Source of the DNA: an uncultured Candidatus Melainabacteria bacterium
GTDB lineage: Bacteria; Cyanobacteriota; Vampirovibrionia; Gastranaerophilales; Gastranaerophilaceae
Direction of reading: 5' to 3'
Length of the DNA stretch: 64,000 nt
Assembly: GCA_934700335.1 (NCBI GenBank)
Contig: CAKUXM010000001.1
Span: forward strand, 62,001-126,000
A program made the translations under genes and the position numbers. This document shows, in pieces, positions 18,805-27,791 of the stretch (position 1 is the stretch's first letter; every line of letters begins with the position of its first letter). The notes under the pieces are model-generated. The model made no database searches, was not told where the DNA came from, and was given only the letters and a program-made list of their open reading frames with translations.

Positions 18805-20547
18805 TTATTCTAAGTTACCTAACTTTTTCGCATATAATGGTTGAAGCTTTTTAGCTTGTTGAGGAATTACACCTTCTTCGATTGGAAGATATACTCTGTA
18901 ATCAATATCTGCAAAACAGTTATCAATTTCTTCAATTTCGTGTAATTTAGCTTCATCAATATTACCAGCTTCAATCATATCAGCAATAAGTTCAAATCTA
19001 TCAACATGTTCTCTAAATCTATCTGTTGCGTAGTCTTTAGCTTGCCATGTTGTGATTAAGAAAGGCCAATCTGAAGATTGTAGCAATAAATTTTCTCTAG
19101 CCAATTGGCTCAAAGCTCTTAATAACAATTTATCTTCTGGTTTCTTTTCATATTTTGCAACGATATCGTTGATACGTTTTTCACAAGAGTGAATAATTGG
19201 CCACATCCATTCTGTTAAGTGATTCATCCAAACGTAGAAATGACCACCTTGTCCCCAAGAAGATTCTGGAATTTGAATAGCTTCTTTTGGAGGATATTTT
19301 TTAAGATATGCGCCAGCTGTCATCATTTCGACATCTTTGTGATAATCATGTAATTTTTTGATTACTTGTTTAATGAATTCAACACCTTCAAACCACCAGT
19401 GTCCGAATAACTCAGTATCAAATGATACCATTACTAAACCTTCTTTACCGTCGTGAGAATTTTTATAATCTCTCAATAAGTTTTCAATTAAGTGAGTATA
19501 GTGGTCTGAGTTTTCACATACTTTATTTTGTGCCAAAACTGGGTCATAAAGCATTTTGTCGCCTAAATCTGTTGTAGAAGAAGTAATTCTCCAATATTGC
19601 ATACCTGATTTATCGTCTTTTTTGTGGAATTCTCTGAAACAACCATCACCTGGGTAACCATCTGCGGCTGACCAAACTTGGTAACCAGCTCTATCGTTTC
19701 TACCCATTACAGCAACTTGTGCATCTGGTAGCCAGTATGCTGAATATGTGTCATAACCTGTTAATTCACGTTTTGGTAATGGAATATATTCAATATTACC
19801 GTACATACCAACTACACGTCTGTGTCCAATAGAATTACCACCTTCAATAACGTGTGATTCTGTAAAGAAGTATTGAATATCGTTATTTTGTAAAGTTACT
19901 TCAATAGCAGGTCTCCATTTTTTCTTTCCGTCAGAACCAGTATATTCATAACCTTGTCTATAAGCACATTCTGGCAACCAAGCACCAGTTGCTTTTTTAC
20001 CAAATAATCTTTTTGTTGTATCTGAACCAACTTTGAATTGAGCATTCAAGTTAGAATCTGTTGCTAACAATGGAGAAAATCCGTGTGTTGCACCAGAAGT
20101 TGTGATTTCAATACAACCTAAATCTTGATATTTTTTGAAATATTTAATCAAGTTCATTTCGTATTTATTAACAAAATCGTCCTTCAATTTGTTAAAATGT
20201 TTAAAATAATATTCTGCCAAGTATTTCAAGTGTTGAGAATGTGGAACAGCTGGATCAGGATATCTTTCCAAATCTTCCGCAACTGCTTCAATTCTAGAAT
20301 CAAGATACTCAACAAAACCTTGGTTTAAATGATCGTCAATAAGTTGTTCACCCAAAATAGGAGTGATACCAACAGTTAAGTTAGCTTTAATACCTTCGTC
20401 GTATAATTCGCTAATAGCATTTAACAATGGAACATATGTCTCTGCCATACATTCATATAAGTTTTCTTCACCGAACGGCCACATACCTGCTTTTCTGTAA
20501 TAGGGTAAATGACTGTGTAGCATAAAAACGAATTGTCCTAGTGCCAT
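18805..20547 (-). CDS. Glycoside hydrolase family 57 protein (alpha-glucan branching-enzyme-like)
   Basis: A 580-residue protein when started at the ATG at 20547, which has GGAGG 7 nt upstream; a longer frame starts at 20646 but its first 33 residues do not look conserved. GH57 motifs are clear: FMLHSHLPYY at the N-terminus, GAWLPECAYRQG with the nucleophile Glu194 and SFDTELFGHWW with the acid/base Asp377. The C-terminal part fits the DUF1957 domain seen in GH57 branching enzymes, so a glycogen/alpha-glucan branching role is likely, with amylase or 4-alpha-glucanotransferase as the alternative. It is cytoplasmic and monocistronic. Confidence 0.9.
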   Translation of the reverse strand: MALGQFVFMLHSHLPYYRKAGMWPFGEENLYECMAETYVPLLNAISELYDEGIKANLTVGITPILGEQLIDDHLNQGFVEYLDSRIEAVAEDLERYPDPAVPHSQHLKYLAEYYFKHFNKLKDDFVNKYEMNLIKYFKKYQDLGCIEITTSGATHGFSPLLATDSNLNAQFKVGSDTTKRLFGKKATGAWLPECAYRQGYEYTGSDGKKKWRPAIEVTLQNNDIQYFFTESHVIEGGNSIGHRRVVGMYGNIEYIPLPKRELTGYDTYSAYWLPDAQVAVMGRNDRAGYQVWSAADGYPGDGCFREFHKKDDKSGMQYWRITSSTTDLGDKMLYDPVLAQNKVCENSDHYTHLIENLLRDYKNSHDGKEGLVMVSFDTELFGHWWFEGVEFIKQVIKKLHDYHKDVEMMTAGAYLKKYPPKEAIQIPESSWGQGGHFYVWMNHLTEWMWPIIHSCEKRINDIVAKYEKKPEDKLLLRALSQLARENLLLQSSDWPFLITTWQAKDYATDRFREHVDRFELIADMIEAGNIDEAKLHEIEEIDNCFADIDYRVYLPIEEGVIPQQAKKLQPLYAKKLGNLE

Positions 20548-20792
20548 ATAGTGCCTCCGTTCTCTCTTTATATGTGTTAGTAATTTGTAAACTATATCTA
20601 CACTTACATGGATTATATACCAAAAAATAATTATTTCTATACTCACATAAGATGATAATTATAATAATGTTACAAAATTTAAAAAAGGCATGTTGAAAAT
20701 TATTTTTTTGTACTAAAATAAAGATACTCACCAAACCTCAACAAGTTGCGTAGTCATTAAACGCACAATGTTAAGAAAGAAGGGAAAATAAA

Positions 20793-21062
20793 ATGGCAAA
20801 CATTAAGTCAGCAAAGAAAAGAATTTTAGTAGCAGAAAAAAATAGAGTTCAAAATGTAGCAATGAAAACATCTATCAAAACTGCATTGAAAAAAGTTCTT
20901 GAATTAGCAGCAGCAAAAAATCAAGATGAATTAAAAGTAGCTTTATCAAAAGCATATCAATTATGCGACAAAGCTGTATCAAAAGGTATTTTACACAAAA
21001 ATACAGCAGCTAGAAAAAAATCAAGATTAACTGTTGCAGTAAACAAATTATTAGCTGAATAA
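20793..21062 (+). CDS. rpsT: 30S ribosomal protein S20
   Basis: An 89-residue, highly basic protein with the S20 pattern: MANIKSAKKRI, repeated Lys/Ala helices and KGILHKNTAARKKSRL near the C-terminus. It binds 16S rRNA during early 30S assembly. Length is typical (85-90). AAGAAGGGA precedes the ATG. It is a single-gene unit closed by a strong terminator. Confidence 0.97.
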   Translation: MANIKSAKKRILVAEKNRVQNVAMKTSIKTALKKVLELAAAKNQDELKVALSKAYQLCDKAVSKGILHKNTAARKKSRLTVAVNKLLAE

Positions 21063-21082
21063 TTAATTTGTAAAAACATTTC

Positions 21083-21120
21083 AAAAGGACGAAGTTATCA
21101 GTAACTTCGTCCTTTTGTTT
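21083..21120 (+). terminator. Rho-independent terminator after rpsT
   Basis: AAAGGACGAAGTTA and TAACTTCGTCCTTT form a 14-bp stem with a 4-nt loop, followed by TGTTTT, about 20 nt after the rpsT stop. Confidence 0.9.
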
Positions 21121-21228
21121 TATGTAAAAAAATATTGCCAAAATTTTTAATTTTTGTAGTTAAGAAAGCATTTTTGATGTAGACTAAAAATGTAGGGAAC
21201 AACAAGTTATATCGGATTATTTACGTAA

Positions 21229-21840
21229 ATGCAAACAACTCATAAACAAGTTATTGATTTAAGAGAATACAAAGACTTGATAGAAACAGTTGCAAAGGTT
21301 GAATACTCAAAGCTTTCGACTGGTTCTCATATTGTTGATTATCAAGAACTTGTTAATCTTAATACGCATACTCTCTACATTCTCTTAAAAAACGGTAAAC
21401 CTGAGGATTATAATAACGCATACCTTTCTACAGCGATGAAATGGGCTATCAGAAACGAAATCAGAAGACGCTATAAATGGTATTCTTTGAAACAAAAAAA
21501 ACTTGATATGGAATCAGGCGAAGAATTGAGAGAAGCTGTTTACAAATCCATTCTTTCAATTGATGAAATGGCAGAAGCTGACAACCCTACACAGATAAAA
21601 GACAGTAGCAGAAACCCAGAAGAAACTTATGAATTTTTCCAATTGAAAAATAAAATTTTAAAAGCAATGGAGAATATTCCGGATAGAGAAAAAGAGTTTA
21701 TTGAACAAAAATTTTTCAATGACAAAAAACTTCGGGAAATGGCAGAAGAATACAAGATTTCAGAGTCCAGAATTTCTAGAATTATACAAAATGGACTTAA
21801 CAGAATAAAAAAACAACTTGCTGAACAAGGAATGATTTAA
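21229..21840 (+). CDS. Small sigma-70-family RNA polymerase sigma factor
   Basis: A 203-residue protein. An N-terminal region-2-like stretch (VDYQELVNLNTHTLYILL, then YLSTAMKWAIRNEIRRRYKW, residues ~38-87) is followed by an acidic linker. A clear region 4 holds a helix-turn-helix: ENIPDREKEFIEQKFFNDKK and YKISESRISRIIQNGLNRIKKQL (~142-197). It is shorter than group 3 sigma factors and apparently lacks region 3. There is no good Shine-Dalgarno near the ATG at 21229, so the start is uncertain. gcvPB begins one base after the stop, so both are likely one transcript. What it controls is unknown. Confidence 0.8.
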   Translation: MQTTHKQVIDLREYKDLIETVAKVEYSKLSTGSHIVDYQELVNLNTHTLYILLKNGKPEDYNNAYLSTAMKWAIRNEIRRRYKWYSLKQKKLDMESGEELREAVYKSILSIDEMAEADNPTQIKDSSRNPEETYEFFQLKNKILKAMENIPDREKEFIEQKFFNDKKLREMAEEYKISESRISRIIQNGLNRIKKQLAEQGMI

Positions 21841-21841
21841 A

Positions 21842-23254
21842 ATGACAACTATTTTTGAAAAAGATATAAAAAGTTTAAAAGAAAACAAGAAAGAATGTAC
21901 TTGCATAGACAAATCATTGTTAAGAGAACAGCCACTTAATTTGCCACAAGTTACAGAACTAGAAGCAATGAGACATTTTAAAGAACTCTCAGATAAAAAC
22001 TTTTGCATAGAGAAAGGTTTTTATCCACTAGGTTCCTGCACAATGAAATATAATCCAAAAGTTAACGAATATTTGGCAAATTTAGAAAACTTCCTAAATA
22101 TTCACCCTTTAGCTTCGGAAGAAGACACACAAGGCTCATTAGAATTGATGTACAAATTGCAAGAAGCATTAAAAGAAATTACCGGTATGTCTGCTATTAC
22201 CCTACAACCAGCAGCTGGCGCTCACGGTGAATTAACTGGTATGATGATTGTGAAAAAATACTTTGAAGTCAAAGGCGAAAACAGAAAGAAAGTTATCATT
22301 CCAGATTCTGCACACGGCACAAACCCTGCAAGTGCACATACTTGTGGATTTGATATTGTTGAAATCAAATCAAACGAAAAAGGACAAGTTGATATTGAAG
22401 CCTTAAAAGCCGCTCTTGATAAAGATGTTGCAGCGATTATGATGACAAACCCTAATACTTTGGGTATTTATGAGGAAAATGTTTTAGAAATCTCGAAAAT
22501 AATGCACGAAAACGGCTCATTATTATACTATGATGGCGCAAACTTCAATGCGATTATGGGTCATACAAACCCAAAAGAAATGGGCTTTGATGTTGTACAC
22601 TTAAACTTACATAAAACATTTGCGACACCACACGGTGGCGGAGGTCCAGGAGCAGGTCCAGTTGGTGTAGTAGAAGAATTAAAAGAATTCTTACCAACAC
22701 CTATAGTTGAATTTGATGGAGAAAAATACTACAAAAATTACAATTTAAAACATTCAATTGGACAAGTTAAAGCTTTTTACGGTAATTTTAGCGTTCTTGT
22801 AAAAGCATATGCCTACATTCTTTTGTGTGGCAAAAACCTAAAACTTGCAACAGAAGATGCGGTTTTGAATGCAAATTACATAAAAGAAAAACTTAAAAAT
22901 TACTACAAATTACCATACGACGAACCTTGTATGCACGAATTTGTAATTTCAGCTGACAACCAAAAAGAAGAATTTGGAGTAACAGCTCTTAATATTGCAA
23001 AACGATTGATGGATTACGATATTCACCCACCAACAATATATTTTCCACTAATCGTACACGAAGCAATGATGATTGAACCAACAGAATCAGAAACAAAACA
23101 TGTGCTAGATAATTTTATTGATGTTATGATAAAAATAGCACAGGAAGCGAAAGAAAATTCAGAAATGGTGAAATCCGCACCAGAAAAAACAATAGTAAAA
23201 AAAATAGATGAAACTCTGGCAGCAAGAAAACCTGACTTGAATTTTAAAGGATAA
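21842..23254 (+). CDS. gcvPB: Glycine dehydrogenase (decarboxylating) subunit 2, P-protein beta
   Basis: A 470-residue PLP enzyme, the catalytic half of a split P-protein of the glycine cleavage system. The N-terminal YPLGSCTMKYNPK and the PLP-lysine segment NLHKTFATPHGGGGPGAGP identify it. The partner gcvPA normally sits directly upstream; here a sigma factor gene takes that place, so gcvPA, gcvT and gcvH must lie elsewhere. It is separated by 1 nt from the sigma gene and by 4 nt from the HgdB-like gene, indicating one operon. No glycine riboswitch is seen upstream. Confidence 0.95.
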   Translation: MTTIFEKDIKSLKENKKECTCIDKSLLREQPLNLPQVTELEAMRHFKELSDKNFCIEKGFYPLGSCTMKYNPKVNEYLANLENFLNIHPLASEEDTQGSLELMYKLQEALKEITGMSAITLQPAAGAHGELTGMMIVKKYFEVKGENRKKVIIPDSAHGTNPASAHTCGFDIVEIKSNEKGQVDIEALKAALDKDVAAIMMTNPNTLGIYEENVLEISKIMHENGSLLYYDGANFNAIMGHTNPKEMGFDVVHLNLHKTFATPHGGGGPGAGPVGVVEELKEFLPTPIVEFDGEKYYKNYNLKHSIGQVKAFYGNFSVLVKAYAYILLCGKNLKLATEDAVLNANYIKEKLKNYYKLPYDEPCMHEFVISADNQKEEFGVTALNIAKRLMDYDIHPPTIYFPLIVHEAMMIEPTESETKHVLDNFIDVMIKIAQEAKENSEMVKSAPEKTIVKKIDETLAARKPDLNFKG

Positions 23255-23258
23255 GATA

Positions 23259-24410
23259 ATGGCTAAAGAAGAAAAGAAAAGAGTAAAAGTAGCATTCCCA
23301 CACATGGGAACGATATGTATAGGCTGGGCAGCAGCATTAAGAAAAGTTGGAATTGAACCATACATTCCACCATACACAAGTAAAAAAACCCTTTCCTATG
23401 GTACAAAATATTCACCAGAAGCAGTATGTTTACCATATAAATTAATTTTAGGTAACTTCATTGAAGCAATCGAAGGTGGAGTAGATTACGTAGCAATGAT
23501 TACATCTCCCGGTATTTGCAGACTTGGCGAATACGGTTCCAATATTCAAGAAGCACTTGCAGACTTAGGTTATCACGCAAACTACATTGAATTATCTTTA
23601 TATGACGGTATTAAAGGTTTGTTTGATTTCTTAAAAAGATTAACTGGTAAAAATGATTACGTACTATTTTCAAGAGCAATCGTTTTAATCACAAGAATTA
23701 TCTTCTTATTAGATGACCTTGATACAGCTTTATCATACTACCGAGCAAGAGAAGTTGTTTTTGGCGAAGCTGAAAAACATTACAAAAAAGCTCTTAGATT
23801 AATTTCAAACGTTAAAAACACAAGAATGCTAAAAGAATGTAGAAAACGTGTATTCAAAGAAATGGCAAAAACAGAAATTGACCCAAACAGAGAAGTTTTA
23901 TACGTAGATTTAACAGGTGAAATCTTCCTGGTTTGCGACAAATTCTCTAACCAAAATATTGAAAGAGAACTTGGCAAAATGGGCGTTCAAACAAGAAGAA
24001 GCCTTACAGTTGGTAGTTTCTTAAAAGATGCTATCATTCCAAAAATCTTTAGAAAAAATGATGAAGAAACTCACTTGGAGAGAGCAGAAAGAATGGCAAA
24101 ACCTTATCTTATGAGAGATATCGGTGGAGATGCTCTTGAATGTGTATCAGACGTAGCTTATGCAGACAAAAAAGGTAAAGACGGTATCATTCACATTTCA
24201 CCATTTACTTGTATGCCAGAAATTATGTCTCAAAATATCTTCCCTAAAATGAGAGAAGAACACGATATTCCAATTTTAAGTTTGGTTATGGACGAACAAA
24301 CTGGTAAAGCTGGTTATATCACAAGACTTGAAGCATTTGTTGACTTAATGAGAAGAAAAAAACGTAAACTTCAACAACAATCAACAGAAAAAGAAGAGGC
24401 TAAAGTATAA
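23259..24410 (+). CDS. HgdB-like / DUF2229 CoA-dehydratase-activase-related protein
   Basis: A 383-residue protein resembling the D-component of 2-hydroxyacyl-CoA dehydratases and the DUF2229 part of their activases. Cysteines sit in expected places for an iron-sulfur cluster: HMGTICIG, SPEAVCLPYK, SPGICRLGEYG and SPFTCMPEIMSQ. The ATPase (HgdC-like) domain is absent here. Related proteins occur mainly in anaerobes, where they support radical dehydration or double-cubane cluster reductase chemistry; the actual substrate here is unknown. It sits between gcvPB (4 nt) and a membrane protein whose start overlaps its stop, so it belongs to this operon. Confidence 0.8.
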   Translation: MAKEEKKRVKVAFPHMGTICIGWAAALRKVGIEPYIPPYTSKKTLSYGTKYSPEAVCLPYKLILGNFIEAIEGGVDYVAMITSPGICRLGEYGSNIQEALADLGYHANYIELSLYDGIKGLFDFLKRLTGKNDYVLFSRAIVLITRIIFLLDDLDTALSYYRAREVVFGEAEKHYKKALRLISNVKNTRMLKECRKRVFKEMAKTEIDPNREVLYVDLTGEIFLVCDKFSNQNIERELGKMGVQTRRSLTVGSFLKDAIIPKIFRKNDEETHLERAERMAKPYLMRDIGGDALECVSDVAYADKKGKDGIIHISPFTCMPEIMSQNIFPKMREEHDIPILSLVMDEQTGKAGYITRLEAFVDLMRRKKRKLQQQSTEKEEAKV

Positions 24411-25228
24411 TGATAAAATGCTTTAAAGAAGCTTTTGATTTAGCTTACGAAAACCTAATATGTATTTCACCGTTACTAATATTTATGATTGCTGTAACCT
24501 TATACTTAGGTGCAGCAAGAATTTCTATACTTAACGCTGTCTCATTATGTTTTTCATTAGTAACTTTAATCATTATGTTTGCAATCTTTTTTGCAGGTTG
24601 GTTCTATATGATAAAAATGGCTATCGTAAACACAAGCTTTAGTATCATCGACCTGAAAAAGGACTTTGAATTATTAAAATTCTTTTCAACAGGTGTTTCT
24701 GATTACTTTGTAACATTTATATATTTTATATTGTGTTCTTTAACAATTTTAGGATTAATTTATACCGCAGATTATTTTATAGCATTAAAATTTATTGGTA
24801 AAGTTGGATTGACAATAAACAATTTAGTACAGATACAAGATATCTCGACTTGGCAATATTTGCTTGTAGATTTAACTTATATACAAATTATAAAACTTTC
24901 CGGCTGGCTATTTTTGTTTACTGTTTCATCAATGATATATGCACTATTTACTTTAATGTGGATTCCATATTTGATGTTCAGAACAAAAAACGTATTCAAA
25001 GCTCTTTGGTATTCAATAACTGACGCATTTACATCACCAAAGATTTTGACATTATTACTAAGCTTAATTATAATCAACTTCATTTTTGCAATAATAAATT
25101 CATATATCATACTTAATCCTATATTGTATTTTATTATGACAATAATTTATATTTTCTTTATTGTTCATATGTCAATGTTGGTATTCTTGTATTACTATAA
25201 AAAATATACTTATGAACACGAAGACTAA
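24410..25228 (+). CDS. Polytopic membrane protein, unknown function
   Basis: A 272-residue hydrophobic protein with about six predicted membrane helices (near residues 20-38, 46-70, 98-120, 160-185, 213-235 and 238-262) and a charged C-terminal tail YYYKKYTYEHED. I recognise no family motif. The start shares a base with the HgdB-like stop (TAATG), implying translational coupling, and miaA starts inside its last codons. A helper or transporter for the preceding operon is possible but only by position. Confidence 0.8.
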   Translation: MIKCFKEAFDLAYENLICISPLLIFMIAVTLYLGAARISILNAVSLCFSLVTLIIMFAIFFAGWFYMIKMAIVNTSFSIIDLKKDFELLKFFSTGVSDYFVTFIYFILCSLTILGLIYTADYFIALKFIGKVGLTINNLVQIQDISTWQYLLVDLTYIQIIKLSGWLFLFTVSSMIYALFTLMWIPYLMFRTKNVFKALWYSITDAFTSPKILTLLLSLIIINFIFAIINSYIILNPILYFIMTIIYIFFIVHMSMLVFLYYYKKYTYEHED

Positions 25229-26066
25229 ATCAAAAGTAATAGCAATAGCAGCCCCAACGGCATCAGGAAAAACAGCTTATGCAATTGAACTTGCAAAGCA
25301 AATTGATGGCGAAATAATTTCTGCTGATTCAAGAATAATTTATAAAGGTTTTAATATTGTTTGTGCAAAACCAACGAAAGAGGAAATGCAAAATGTTCCA
25401 CATTATATGATTGATATCGTGGAACCAGAAGTCGATTATAGCGTAGCAAATTACGTTGACGATGCGACAGTTGCTATAAATAATATTTTAGATAAAGGAA
25501 AAACTCCGATTATCGTAGGCGGAACTGGATTATATTTTAAAGCTCTACTTGAAGGTTGGGAGCTTCCTCGAGTTGAACCAAATTACGAATTAAGAGAAGA
25601 ACTTGAAAATTTTGAAATAGAAAATCTTTTAGAACAATTGAAACCTCTTGATGAAAAAACTTATAAACAAATGCTTATCGAACCTAAAAAAAGAAAAATT
25701 ATTAGAGCTATAGAAGTTTGCAAATCACTTGGCGAAGCTATGTCAAATTATTCTAATAAAAAAGAACCACCTTACGAGGTTGAATGGATTGGAATTGGAA
25801 TGACAAGAGAAGAATTATATGAAAGAGTAAATAAAAGAGTTGATATAATGATTGAAATTGGAGCAGTTCAAGAAACCGAAAACTTACTAAAAAAACACGG
25901 AAGAATAAAAAATTTAATATCTACAATAGGTTATAACGAAATACTCCAATATTTAGATAAAGAAATTACACTAGATAGAGCGATTGAACTCATCAAACAG
26001 CATTCCAGAAATTACGCAAAAAGACAATTAACATGGTTTAGAAAAAATGCAAATTTAAATTATTAA
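25212..26066 (+). CDS. miaA: tRNA dimethylallyltransferase
   Basis: The enzyme adds a dimethylallyl group to A37 of tRNAs reading UNN codons. I choose the ATG at 25212 (284 residues) because the P-loop APTASGKT then lies at the usual distance from the N-terminus; a longer frame from 25161 would add 17 residues that run through the upstream gene. Further motifs are ISADSRIIYKG, VGGTGLYFKALLEG, RKIIRAIEVCK and RNYAKRQLTWFRK. The first P-loop Gly is Ala. The gene overlaps the upstream membrane protein by 17 nt, so it ends the operon starting at 21229. Confidence 0.93.
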   Translation: MNTKTKSKVIAIAAPTASGKTAYAIELAKQIDGEIISADSRIIYKGFNIVCAKPTKEEMQNVPHYMIDIVEPEVDYSVANYVDDATVAINNILDKGKTPIIVGGTGLYFKALLEGWELPRVEPNYELREELENFEIENLLEQLKPLDEKTYKQMLIEPKKRKIIRAIEVCKSLGEAMSNYSNKKEPPYEVEWIGIGMTREELYERVNKRVDIMIEIGAVQETENLLKKHGRIKNLISTIGYNEILQYLDKEITLDRAIELIKQHSRNYAKRQLTWFRKNANLNY

Positions 26067-26076
26067 GATAGAATAA

Positions 26077-26110
26077 AAAAAGGGCGAACGCTAAAGCGTT
26101 CGCCCTTTTA
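26077..26110. terminator. Bidirectional terminator miaA / unknown gene
   Basis: AAAGGGCGAACGCT and its complement pair around a short AA loop, with A7 on the left and TTTTAAAA on the right, between two convergent genes. Same arms as the hairpin at 18772-18798. Confidence 0.85.
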
Positions 26111-26126
26111 AAATATTTAAAATTGA

Positions 26127-26459
26127 CTATTTTGTAACTGTTGTAGCTGCACCAGCTAAGTTAGTACAAAATGCTGTAAAACTACCAAAGATATCGGCAA
26201 TTTTCTTACCAGTTTTTGATTCAGCAGCTTTTGCTAAAGGTTCTAAAGCTTTGTTATCTTTAGCAGCTTCTTTGATAGAATCAGTGATACCATCAGAATA
26301 AGCAGCTTTATCTGTTTCTACATTCTTTTTAAATTCATCTGCACCTTGAGATAAATTATTAATTGTTGCCATAGTTTTTTGAGTTTTGCTAATAGCGTCC
26401 ATAGCATCAATTTTTGGTAATTCAGCTCTAAAAGAAACATTTGAAACTGGTCTAATCAT
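26127..26459 (-). CDS. Unknown 110-residue protein with N-terminal VSFRA motif
   Basis: A short protein beginning MIRPVSNVSFRAELPK. The rest is Ala/Lys/Asp-rich and helical, ending in a hydrophobic stretch (FGSFTAFCTNLAGAATTV). It has no recognisable domain. The N-terminal V-S-F-R-A matches a motif seen near the N-terminus of three other proteins here (197 aa upstream gene and the two DHH proteins). AGGAAGG lies 10 nt before the ATG. It follows the 197-residue gene by 15 nt, so the two are probably co-expressed. No signal peptide. Confidence 0.75.
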   Translation of the reverse strand: MIRPVSNVSFRAELPKIDAMDAISKTQKTMATINNLSQGADEFKKNVETDKAAYSDGITDSIKEAAKDNKALEPLAKAAESKTGKKIADIFGSFTAFCTNLAGAATTVTK

Positions 26460-26474
26460 ATAACACTTACCTTC

Positions 26475-27068
26475 CTACACATCATCGTCATGATCTACAT
26501 CTAAATCTGGTTCATCGTAGCTACCAGAAGTTGGATTGCTGTCATAACTATTATAATTATTGTCTGTTGCTTTGTCAATAGCGTTGTTAACTAAATCTTC
26601 AGTTTGTTCAGAAACAGGTTTTTTTACAAGACCGAAGTCTTTCATAGCAACACCAAGAGCTGCACCGCCTGCGATTGTATTAACAACGATTTTATCTATA
26701 TTTAACTTTTTAACTCTGTCTACTAAATTTGTTACTTTACCAGCATTTTCAGCTGATTTTTCACCAATTTTTTCAACGATTTTATCAGTACCTTTACCCA
26801 AAGTACCAGTAATCATATCAGCAGCTTTACCTAAACAAATTTTAGTTGCGGTAAATGCAATGGCAACACCAAGAGCTTTTGAAGCAAATTTACTAATCTT
26901 ACCCATAATACCATTACTGTCAGAATTTTCTGACATGCGAATAAACTCATCTTGTTTAGAACGCAAGGCATCTAAATCAGGAGCACCCTTAAATGCAACT
27001 TGATTTTGGGGTTGAGCCAATTTATTTAAATATATTTGATTAGTATTTACAGAATTTACTGATTGCAT
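26475..27068 (-). CDS. Unknown 197-residue protein with N-terminal VAFKG motif
   Basis: The N-terminus reads MQSVNSVNTNQIYLNKLAQ, then QNQVAFKGAPDLD, containing the shared V-[SA]-F-[KRT]-[GA] motif at residues ~24-28. Two mildly hydrophobic Gly/Ala-rich segments (~64-82 and ~132-150) flank a basic/acidic helical region with VEKIGEKSAENAGKVTNLVDRVKK. The tail is strongly acidic (DEPDLDVDHDDDV). No known domain is visible. Membrane association is plausible but unproven. A TGTAGGTAG sequence lies about 27 nt upstream of the ATG, as upstream of both DHH genes. It is the first gene of a two-gene minus-strand unit. Confidence 0.75.
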   Translation of the reverse strand: MQSVNSVNTNQIYLNKLAQPQNQVAFKGAPDLDALRSKQDEFIRMSENSDSNGIMGKISKFASKALGVAIAFTATKICLGKAADMITGTLGKGTDKIVEKIGEKSAENAGKVTNLVDRVKKLNIDKIVVNTIAGGAALGVAMKDFGLVKKPVSEQTEDLVNNAIDKATDNNYNSYDSNPTSGSYDEPDLDVDHDDDV

Positions 27069-27497
27069 TTTTCACACTAAATAATATTTATAAACTACCT
27101 ACATAAAGATAAAAACATTATTTTTAAAATTTTTGCTATTTAAGACTCAATTATTAAAATTTTTGTTACAAACGTTAACATGTTAAAACCCGCATAGGGA
27201 CATGTTTTGAGCATGATTTGATAAAAATTCTAAAAACGTCTCAAACTTCAATAAAAAGGCAAAAAAATAGCTGCTACTGCAGCTAGTACTTCATAATCTT
27301 GGGAGGAGATTTGGGGATAGTTGTACATGCATGATAATTCAAGAATTTTTTTTTTGTTAGTTCCATGCCTTTTATTTTTACAATTCGTTACAATTTAAAT
27401 TAAAACCAGAAGAATAATTAGTATTCATCATGGTTTTGAGCTTGTCAAGAATTTTTATTATATAATAACTTTATACAAATAAAAAAGGAGAAAATTT
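27069..27497. promoter_or_regulatory. 429-bp divergent intergenic region
   Basis: There is no ORF. It must hold promoters for the minus-strand 197-residue gene and the plus-strand parvulin gene. Seen here: CTACCTACA (27095-27103, reading TGTAGGTAG toward the minus gene), an imperfect palindrome with AAAACCC and ACATGTTTTGAG (~27183-27215), a small perfect stem TAGCTGC-TACT-GCAGCTA near 27270, a ten-T run, CATGGTTTTGAG at ~27429-27440 and TATAAT at 27461-27466, which is the best -10 for the parvulin gene (its -35 is unclear). Confidence 0.4.
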
Positions 27498-27788
27498 ATG
27501 TACGAAAGCGTTAGAGCAAGCCATATTCTAGTACAAACAGAAGATGAAGCTAAACAATTATTAGAAGAAATTAAATCTGGTAAAGTTGCGTTTGAAGATG
27601 CAGCAGCAATGCACTCCCTTTGCCCTTCAGGTGCTAGAGGTGGAGACTTAGGCTTCTTTACAAAAGGTCAAATGGTTAAACCTTTTGAAGATGCAGCTTT
27701 TTCTATGGAAAAAGGTGAAGTTTCAAACCCTATTCAAACACAATTCGGCTGGCACTTAATTCAATTAGTAGATGCAAAGGAAGCTTAA
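27498..27788 (+). CDS. Parvulin-type peptidyl-prolyl isomerase
   Basis: A 96-residue single-domain parvulin that speeds cis-trans isomerisation at proline during folding. Conserved segments are ASHILVQTEDEAKQLL, a loop with CPSGARGGDLGFF, MVKPFEDAAFSM and the C-terminal FGWHLIQLVD. There is no signal peptide or chaperone domain, so it acts in the cytoplasm, like E. coli PpiC. AAAGGAG precedes the ATG. The M24 peptidase gene begins 4 nt after its stop; the two form the start of a four-gene unit ending in dnaA. Confidence 0.93.
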   Translation: MYESVRASHILVQTEDEAKQLLEEIKSGKVAFEDAAAMHSLCPSGARGGDLGFFTKGQMVKPFEDAAFSMEKGEVSNPIQTQFGWHLIQLVDAKEA

Positions 27789-27791
27789 TTT

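Noticed and set aside
20468..20734. 88-codon minus-strand ORF upstream of the GH57 gene
   Set aside because: It overlaps the well-supported GH57 start with its GGAGG site and has no family resemblance.
25161..25211. Extended N-terminus of miaA
   Set aside because: The extra 17 residues lie within the upstream membrane protein gene; the ATG at 25212 places the P-loop at the usual position.
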